Positions 62,394 to 64,000 of a DNA stretch of 64,000 nucleotides are shown here, one piece after another. The notes below the pieces were generated by a model. That model saw nothing but the letters and a program-made list of their open reading frames with translations, ran no database searches and was not told the DNA's origin. Numbering within the stretch: position 1 is the first letter of the stretch; each line of letters begins with the position of its first letter. The translations under genes were made by a program, and so were the position numbers. The stretch is from an uncultured Lachnospiraceae bacterium (GTDB lineage: Bacteria > Bacillota > Clostridia > Lachnospirales > Lachnospiraceae). Where the stretch lies: NCBI GenBank assembly GCA_934317005.1, contig CAKREB010000004.1, positions 142,614-206,613 on the forward strand, in the 5' to 3' direction.

Positions 62394-63145
62394 CAGAAGA
62401 AAGACATGGTATTATTCTGCAACTGCTTCGGGACAAGGGAAGCGTGACGGTGGCAGAGATTAAAGAGCAGCTTCATATCTCGGAATCAACGATCCGCAGA
62501 GATTTGAATGCGTTGGATGAAGAAGGAAAACTAACGAAGGTATTCGGTGGAGCCGTTTTAGCGGAAGCGGCACCGCTTGTGACAGAGCTTTCGGTTCCGC
62601 AAAAGCTGCAGGTGAAAGAGAAAGAGAAAAGGAGCGTTGCAAGATTTGCTGCTTCGCTGATTGAAGCAGGTGACTTCGTGTATCTTGATGCAGGAACGAC
62701 AACCGGATATATGATTGAATATTCGATGGAGAAAAGCGTGACTTTTGTAACCAATGCGGTAGACCATGCAAGAAGGCTGGCGGTGGCAGGGTATCGTGTA
62801 TTTTTGGTCGGTGGAGAGCTGCGTGGAACGACAGAGGCAGTTGTCGGCGCACAGGCAATTCTTTCGATACAAGATTACCATTTTACGAAGGGCTTTTTGG
62901 GAACGAATGGAATCAGTAGACGACATGGTTTTAGTACGCCGGATGGCAGTGAGGCATTAGTCAAAAGAACGGCGTTGCATCAATGTAATAAAACCTATAT
63001 TCTTGCAGACTCTACGAAGTTTGACGAGATTAGTTCTGTGACATTTGCCGGTTATCATGATGCACAGATTATATCGGAAATGATTCCCAAAAACTATGAA
63101 AGTTTTGGAAATATCATTGTCCCTAGTCCAACGAAGCACTCCTAA
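62387..63145 (+). CDS. fruR: DeoR-family regulator of the fructose operon
   Basis: A 252-residue DeoR-family repressor. The N-terminal HTH reads LTEERHGIILQLLRDKGSVT then LHISESTIRRDLNALDEEGK, followed by the ligand domain with DAGTTTGYM and GGELRGTTEAVVG. It probably senses fructose-1-phosphate. The ATG overlaps the ptsI stop (ATGCTAA), so translation is coupled. Its position at the end of the operon rather than the start is unusual. After it, a loose CTAATG.../...CATTAG hairpin (near 63143-63185) is the only terminator-like structure. Confidence 0.9.
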   Translation: MLTEERHGIILQLLRDKGSVTVAEIKEQLHISESTIRRDLNALDEEGKLTKVFGGAVLAEAAPLVTELSVPQKLQVKEKEKRSVARFAASLIEAGDFVYLDAGTTTGYMIEYSMEKSVTFVTNAVDHARRLAVAGYRVFLVGGELRGTTEAVVGAQAILSIQDYHFTKGFLGTNGISRRHGFSTPDGSEALVKRTALHQCNKTYILADSTKFDEISSVTFAGYHDAQIISEMIPKNYESFGNIIVPSPTKHS

Positions 63146-63188
63146 TGGGTGTATGGATCAATCAGTATTTTCAATCATACATTAGTAG

Positions 63189-63314
63189 ACTGCAAATGCA
63201 ATTTCAACTGATGAAGGAACCTACACGCTGCAGATGTTACTGGATAAGGCAGATTCCGATATGTATGAAAATAAACAACTATGCAAGAAGCGTAATTTAG
63301 GTTCACGTCAATAA
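63189..63314 (+). pseudogene. GGDEF-domain C-terminal remnant
   Basis: A 41-codon open stretch without a start, TANAISTDEGTYTLQMLLDK then ADSDMYENKQLCKK, matches the end of GGDEF diguanylate cyclase domains (AD-x-x-MY-x-x-K). The GGDEF signature itself is gone. The surrounding region 63146-63526 holds no other gene; a CCACTAA-TAT-TTAGTGG palindrome lies at 63405-63421. Confidence 0.55.
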
Positions 63315-63404
63315 ACTAAAAATAGAATAAAAATCAGCATTGTGAAAAGTGTGCATCCAGGAGACAGAATTTAGATTGATTTTCACCAGTTTCTAGCAAT
63401 AGAA

Positions 63405-63421
63405 CCACTAATATTTAGTGG
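63405..63421. repeat. Perfect 17-bp palindrome upstream of the chemoreceptor
   Basis: CCACTAA-TAT-TTAGTGG. It lies about 50 bp before an extended -10 promoter (TGCTATAAT, TATAAT at 63468-63473), so it may be an operator. Confidence 0.5.
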
Positions 63422-63464
63422 AAAATAATTTAATACTTTATTAATAAATTTTTCCAATAAAGTA

Positions 63465-63473
63465 TGCTATAAT
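63465..63473 (+). promoter_or_regulatory. Extended -10 promoter of the chemoreceptor gene
   Basis: TGCTATAAT with no strong -35, about 55 bp before the start codon. Confidence 0.45.
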
Positions 63474-63526
63474 ACATTGGCTTATGGATAAACGAATTTG
63501 AATTTACAAAGGAAGGGAAAACTATC

Positions 63527-64000
63527 ATGGAAAAGATCAAAAAGCGTATCGCTAACTTAAAGGTTGCAGGAAAATTAAAAGTATATCAAATGACAGTGCT
63601 TGTTATGACAGCATTTTTAGTGTTGGTGGCACTGATCTCGACAGCAGTGATCCGTTCAAATATAGAGAAGATCACGGAGGTCTGGTCTCCGTCATTGGAA
63701 TATCTGCAGGATTTAGAGACAATGACTGCGCAATACAGAATCAAACAGTATCTGCATCTGGTATCATCAGATGCAGCAACCATGAACTCCTGCGAAGAAG
63801 AAATCCAGAAGCTGGAGAGTCAGATCCAGGATACCGATGCGAAGCTGGAGGCAATCATGTCTGCAAACAGCAAAGCTCAAAAGGGACGGGATGATTATGA
63901 TGTAGCAAACGCTGCATGGAAAGAATACAGGGGTGCTTCAGATGAAATTCTGCAGTTGAGCCGTGAAGGTAAACAGCAGGAAGCATCGAAACTGATGACC
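63527..64000 (+). CDS. Methyl-accepting chemotaxis protein, 3' end outside window
   Basis: The frame opens at ATG 63527 (GGAAGGG nine bases upstream) and runs off the right edge after 158 codons. A transmembrane helix (about residues 24-43, MTVLVMTAFLVLVALISTAV) precedes a four-helix-bundle ligand domain of the 4HB_MCP type (KITEVWSPSLEYLQDLETM, QYRIKQYLHLVSS). This is the usual start of clostridial chemoreceptors; the HAMP and signalling domains would lie beyond the window. It fits with CheV earlier in the window. Confidence 0.75.
   Translation, partial: MEKIKKRIANLKVAGKLKVYQMTVLVMTAFLVLVALISTAVIRSNIEKITEVWSPSLEYLQDLETMTAQYRIKQYLHLVSSDAATMNSCEEEIQKLESQIQDTDAKLEAIMSANSKAQKGRDDYDVANAAWKEYRGASDEILQLSREGKQQEASKLMT

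Overview
The window reads as a chromosomal stretch of a low-to-moderate GC, anaerobic, spore-forming member of the Clostridia, most likely Lachnospiraceae. Supporting signs are Spo0A and SpmA, a HydE-like [FeFe]-hydrogenase maturase, a CIRCE-controlled htpG, a NADP-type GdhA, CheV and a chemoreceptor, a DUF1015/DUF624/GlgB cluster, and Shine-Dalgarno (SD)-rich, A-rich intergenic DNA. No phage, insertion sequence or CRISPR array is visible. One tRNA gene is present and there is no rRNA.

Layout, left half. 1-2.0 kb: two FMN-binding proteins carrying SGAT flavinylation motifs and a membrane polyferredoxin, probably one extracytoplasmic electron-transfer unit. 2.0-7.8 kb: SpmA, a sulfotransferase-like protein, tRNA-Thr(CGT), a PLC/nuclease-like hydrolase, gdhA on the minus strand, a 740-bp gap with a candidate small RNA, and a HAD phosphatase. 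7.9-17.3 kb: a membrane-anchored FKBP/trigger-factor-like chaperone, a two-component system, a lipoprotein, CheV, an acidic repeat membrane protein, and two coiled-coil ORFs of foreign-looking composition, the first lacking a start codon. 17.5-22.4 kb: leuS, a 40-residue membrane protein and htpG with two CIRCE sites. 22.7-31.7 kb: a secreted M14 carboxypeptidase with a structured leader, an MMPL exporter/heptad-repeat protein/TetR operon with twin operators, then HydE and an atypical response regulator.

Layout, right half. 31.7-40 kb: asnS (minus), a pseudo-receiver regulator, spo0A with a hairpin-rich leader, citrate synthase behind a promoter-flanking dyad, two lipoproteins, and a HAD-GNAT fusion (minus). 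40-46 kb: DUF1015, DUF624, glgB, mscS and corA, tightly spaced. 46-50.4 kb: a PAS-CPBP protease fusion and a MATE exporter (minus), and a divergent second MATE exporter. 50.4-53.1 kb is an eroding region: a frameshifted histidine phosphatase, an ORF fusing a CHASE2 remnant to a decapitated TIM-barrel epimerase, and a secreted protein. 53.1-57.3 kb: a long dyad, two tiny ORFs, GH36 alpha-galactosidase, a LacI regulator and a NUDIX-like fragment. 57.5-63.1 kb: a complete fructose operon fruK-fruA-ptsH-ptsI-fruR. The window ends with a GGDEF remnant and the start of a chemoreceptor.

How the genes fit together: sugar uptake (the fru PTS with its own HPr and EI, and alpha-galactosidase with LacI) and glycogen synthesis (GlgB) sit alongside nitrogen and carbon entry points (GdhA, citrate synthase), envelope homeostasis (MscS, CorA, MATE, MMPL) and developmental or motility control (Spo0A, SpmA, CheV, chemoreceptor). 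I saw no single large undescribed system. The most unusual items are the PAS-CPBP fusion, the CHASE2-TIM chimera, the flavinylated electron-transfer set, the coiled-coil ORF pair, an HPr with lysine at the Ser46 position, and several uncharacterised RNA leaders or dyads. No database search was possible; all family calls come from recognised motifs.
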